Below, piece by piece: positions 48,060 to 50,598 of a stretch of DNA of 50,598 bases (the first letter of the stretch is position 1; the number at the start of each line of letters is the position of its first letter). Source of the stretch: an uncultured Candidatus Actinomarina sp. (GTDB lineage Bacteria > Actinomycetota > Acidimicrobiia > Actinomarinales > Actinomarinaceae); the NCBI GenBank assembly GCA_902519215.1, contig CABYIX010000008.1:1-50598 (forward strand). The letters are read 5' to 3'. The notes under the pieces are model-generated. The model was not told the DNA's origin, did not search any database, and saw only the letters and a list, made by a program, of their open reading frames with translations. A program made the translations under genes and the position numbers.

Positions 48060-48966
48060 TGTAGCAATAATTGGTTCAGGACCTGCTGGATATACGGCAG
48101 GAATATATGCTGGAAGAGCTAATTTAAAGCCCATTCTTTTCGAGGGTTTAGAATCTGGTGGACAACTTATGCTTACTACCGATGTAGAAAACTATCCAGG
48201 ATTTGTTGATGGAATCATGGGTCCTGAACTTATGCAAGTATTTAAAGGTCAAGCAGAAAGATTTGGAACAACAATAAAAACAGAAATTATTGACTCTATT
48301 GAGAATATAGATGGCGGTTTTAAATTAAAAAGTTCTAAAGGGGAGTATGAGTTTAAAACAGTAATTATTGCCTCTGGTGCCTCTGCTAGGTGGCTGGGGG
48401 TTGATGGCGAAAAAGAACTTCAAGGATATGGAGTTTCTGCATGTGCTACTTGTGACGGCTTCTTTTTTAAAGAGAAAGAAGTGGCTGTTGTCGGTGGTGG
48501 AGACTCTGCAATGGAAGAGGCTCTGTTTCTAACTAAGTTTGCAAAAAAAGTTTACGTCATTCACAGAAGAGATCAATTTAGAGCTAGTCAAATTATGCAA
48601 GACAGGGTTTTAAATCATGAAAAAATAGAAGTTGTATGGAATAGTGCAGTTGAAAAGATTAATGGTGAGGGGGCTGTGTCTTCTATTTTGATTAAAGATA
48701 CCGTCGATAGTTCTGAAAAAGAATTAAATCTTGATGGGGTCTTTGTTGCAATAGGACATGATCCAAATGTTGGATTTTTAGATGGTTTTATTGAACTTGA
48801 TGATAAAGGGTATATTAAAACTGGCTTTACTACAGAAACAAGCACCTCTGTGCCGGGTGTTTTTGCCGCTGGAGATGTTGCAGATTCAATATACAGACAA
48901 GCTATAACTGCAGCTGGAACAGGCTGTCAAGCAGCAATAGATGCTGAGAGATGGCTTGAACACTAG
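48052..48966 (+). CDS. trxB: Thioredoxin reductase
   Basis: A 304-residue NADPH/FAD disulphide reductase. FAD motif IIGSGPAGYTAGIYA, redox CATC at 131-134 (SACATCDGFFF), NADPH motif VVGGGDSAMEEALFL, and the FAD-binding end GVFAAGDVADSIYRQAITAAG. It reduces thioredoxin. No thioredoxin gene follows, although in actinobacteria trxA usually sits directly behind trxB; the next gene is the CwlM-like one. Confidence 0.95.
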   Translation: MDDVAIIGSGPAGYTAGIYAGRANLKPILFEGLESGGQLMLTTDVENYPGFVDGIMGPELMQVFKGQAERFGTTIKTEIIDSIENIDGGFKLKSSKGEYEFKTVIIASGASARWLGVDGEKELQGYGVSACATCDGFFFKEKEVAVVGGGDSAMEEALFLTKFAKKVYVIHRRDQFRASQIMQDRVLNHEKIEVVWNSAVEKINGEGAVSSILIKDTVDSSEKELNLDGVFVAIGHDPNVGFLDGFIELDDKGYIKTGFTTETSTSVPGVFAAGDVADSIYRQAITAAGTGCQAAIDAERWLEH

Positions 48967-49894
48967 TTTGAATTTTTCAGAATACATTAAGTCATTAACT
49001 GAAACAGAAGCTGAAGATTTAAATATAAAACTAAACTCTTGTGGATATCAAAGCTCGGATAACCTTAATGACCTTTTGAATACTGTTGAGCTTTTTATTG
49101 AAGACCAAAATCTTTCAAAAGAAATAACTAAAGAAAATCTTTGGAACGAGCTATTAAATAGTGGGTACGTCTTAGGAGATAGGATTCTGCAATTACAGAG
49201 CCCCCCTCTTTATGGTGCAGATGTCGAAGAGCTGCAGGAATATCTGTCCCGATTGGGTTTCTTTTCTGATCCAATAAATTCAATCTTCAACAGTAATCTT
49301 GAAGTTTCTGTTAAGCAATTTCAGGAAAATCGTGGTCTTTCTGTAGATGGTGTTGTGGGGATGTACACTTCCGTCGAAATTAGAAAGCTCTTAAGGCCAA
49401 ATCTAGGGACATCCCTAAATGAAGCGGTGAAATCATTCAAAGGAGATTCAAACACAATCTCTATTTGTTTTGATGTTGATAATATTGGAAACTACAAAGA
49501 ACAAAACGATTTCTATCAGAAAATAAAAACTCATTGCACAGAAATGGGGGTTTCTGTGTATTTTTCTTCTGAACTCAATCAAAACAACAACGAAGAGAAT
49601 GTGGTTAGTTATGTAAATAAATTAAATCCTTCTTTGTTTCTGAAGTTTGCTTTTAAGGAATCTGGCGTAAGTATCAACTATTTTAAGGGAAAGCACTCAT
49701 TAAGCATTATTGGTGAACAGCTTTCTAATAAAGTTGAGTTAGATAAAGAAATTACTTCACAGGGTAAATCATTACCTATTCTTAAGAAGACAAAATCAGT
49801 AACTTTAATATTCAATGGCAATTTTTACCAATTTAATATTGAAGAGTTAATTACGATAATAGTTCATGAACTAAAGGATATTTACAAAAACTAA
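48941..49894 (+). CDS. cwlM: CwlM-like protein: peptidoglycan-binding domain plus degenerate amidase
   Basis: A 317-residue protein. YVLGDRILQLQSPPLYGADV followed by LQEYLSRLGFF matches the linker and second PG_binding_1 repeat of mycobacterial CwlM, and VKQFQENRGLSVDGVVG completes that domain. The first repeat is degraded. The C-terminal amidase_3-like domain lacks the zinc ligands: ISICFDVDNIG stands where DPGHGG is expected. CwlM in mycobacteria is a cytosolic, non-catalytic regulator of MurA and lies between trx genes and parB, as here. Start uncertain (ATG 48941 within trxB, or TTG 48968). Confidence 0.8.
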   Translation: MLRDGLNTSLNFSEYIKSLTETEAEDLNIKLNSCGYQSSDNLNDLLNTVELFIEDQNLSKEITKENLWNELLNSGYVLGDRILQLQSPPLYGADVEELQEYLSRLGFFSDPINSIFNSNLEVSVKQFQENRGLSVDGVVGMYTSVEIRKLLRPNLGTSLNEAVKSFKGDSNTISICFDVDNIGNYKEQNDFYQKIKTHCTEMGVSVYFSSELNQNNNEENVVSYVNKLNPSLFLKFAFKESGVSINYFKGKHSLSIIGEQLSNKVELDKEITSQGKSLPILKKTKSVTLIFNGNFYQFNIEELITIIVHELKDIYKN

Positions 49895-50598
49895 CTCAAT
49901 TTATTGATAAACGAATCTAGAGATTCTTTACTTTTTAAAACAAAACTTATTTTTGTACTGTTTTTACTACGAATAAAGTTTACTTTTGTGCCTAATGAGT
50001 TCTCTAATATTTTTTTATAGTGTGCGTTTTGCTCATCAACATCTGATCCGTTTAAGGATCTTACTTTCTCCTCGACCTCTCTACTTGATAGACCAAGTTT
50101 TACAATATCTTCAAGTATCCTATCTTGTAAACTGTGTTCAAGAACTATAAGTGGTTTTACTTGTCCAAAGGTTACCGTGTTGCTAACGAGCTCCTCTTGA
50201 ACTTTAGTACTTAAATTTGAAATTCTTAACATGTTTGAAATATGAGGACGACTTTTTCCAACTAAGATGCCTATCTCTTCATTTGTAAGATTGTGTTTTT
50301 CTTTAAGATTTTTATATGCAAGGGCTTCTTCTATTGAATTAAGCTGGCTTCTTTGGATGTTTTCAACAAGACCCAGGACAGCTGCGTCTCTTTTACTAAC
50401 ATCTTTGATAACACAGGGTACAAACTTTAAACCGGCTAGTTTTGAAGCCCTAAGTCTTCTTTCACCCGCTATTAGTTCATATTGGTTATTTCCAGTTTTT
50501 TGAATAATTAACGGCTGTAAAATACCGTTCTTCATAATGGAGTTTTTTAATTCTTGGATTTTTGTATTGTCGAATTTTTTTCTTGCCTGGCTTGTGCT
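49891..50598 (-). CDS. parB: Chromosome-partitioning protein ParB (5' end outside window)
   Basis: At least 235 codons, open to the right edge. The part beyond the ATG at 50535 reads ARKKFDNTKIQELKNSI, the normal ParB box I, so that ATG is internal. Box II GERRLRASKLAG carries the CTP-binding GERR, NIQRSQLNSIEEALAY is box III, and the HTH is NEEIGILVGKSRPHISNML. It loads at parS and slides as a CTP clamp to segregate origins. Tail-to-tail with cwlM (4-nt overlap). parA is expected just beyond the edge. Confidence 0.95.
   Translation of the reverse strand, partial: STSQARKKFDNTKIQELKNSIMKNGILQPLIIQKTGNNQYELIAGERRLRASKLAGLKFVPCVIKDVSKRDAAVLGLVENIQRSQLNSIEEALAYKNLKEKHNLTNEEIGILVGKSRPHISNMLRISNLSTKVQEELVSNTVTFGQVKPLIVLEHSLQDRILEDIVKLGLSSREVEEKVRSLNGSDVDEQNAHYKKILENSLGTKVNFIRSKNSTKISFVLKSKESLDSFINKLS

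Noticed and set aside
49880-50598. A parS site near parB
   Set aside because: No sequence close to TGTTTCACGTGAAACA was found by eye here or elsewhere in the window.
1-50598. tRNA, rRNA, transposase, integrase or prophage genes
   Set aside because: I looked for typical motifs (tRNA arms, DDE or Tyr-recombinase cores, phage structural proteins) and found none.

Overview
The window is a strongly AT-rich bacterial chromosome segment. Its right end keeps a shortened form of the gene order that actinobacteria carry near oriC: CCA-adding enzyme, NUDIX, trxB, a pseudo-amidase of the CwlM type, then parB (running off the right edge). With a PPOX-class F420-type oxidoreductase, an Rv1086-like cis-prenyltransferase, ArgR and a 'fenitrothion hydrolase'-type membrane protein, this points to a small-genome, AT-rich actinobacterium, probably a marine Acidimicrobiia/'Ca. 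Actinomarina'-like lineage. The lineage is inferred from gene content and order; no 16S is present.

Left third, about 1-17.2 kb, is an accessory island of nucleic-acid enzymes. A leftward operon encodes an SNF2 helicase, a ParB-like protein, an HTH protein, an MBL-fold nuclease and an AlbA_2/Schlafen protein. Diverging from it is a long charged protein with S1 and HTH modules. A second leftward operon has an SF1 helicase, an unknown protein, an archaeal-type RNase J and a small protein. Then come a PD-(D/E)XK-like protein, a D12-class adenine methyltransferase facing a GIY-YIG nuclease, a Cys-rich protein, and a second methyltransferase with an unrecognised partner that is probably its restriction enzyme. 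Two genes here are broken by single-base A/T homopolymer expansions, and an exact 23-bp direct repeat brackets the D12/GIY-YIG pair.

Middle, 17.2-34.5 kb, is mostly housekeeping: lysA, a small secreted protein, endonuclease IV, a phosphatase, two acyltransferases, an amino-acid permease and small enzymes. It also holds a well-translated five-gene operon alternating small membrane proteins with tandem ABM-like (dimeric alpha-beta barrel) proteins, then an M20 dipeptidase and a LolD/MacB-type ABC exporter. In the only long gene-free stretch (19.68-20.19 kb) I find two tandem copies of a probable small structured RNA gene, each with its own promoter, conserved promoter geometry and compensatory stem changes.

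Right third, 34.5-50.6 kb: another probable small RNA with a strong terminator; a zinc ABC transporter (znuB-znuC-znuA) divergent from a Fur/Zur gene with two matching operators between them; a membrane protein; an M48 protease; a small HTH/membrane-protein pair with upstream direct repeats; uppS, aminopeptidase P, an esterase, argR with ARG-box-like sites, and the origin-proximal cluster.

Best candidates for something undescribed are the tandem RNA pair at 19.85-20.19 kb, the SNF2/ParB/MBL/AlbA operon, the RNase J/SF1 helicase operon, and the ABM/membrane operon.
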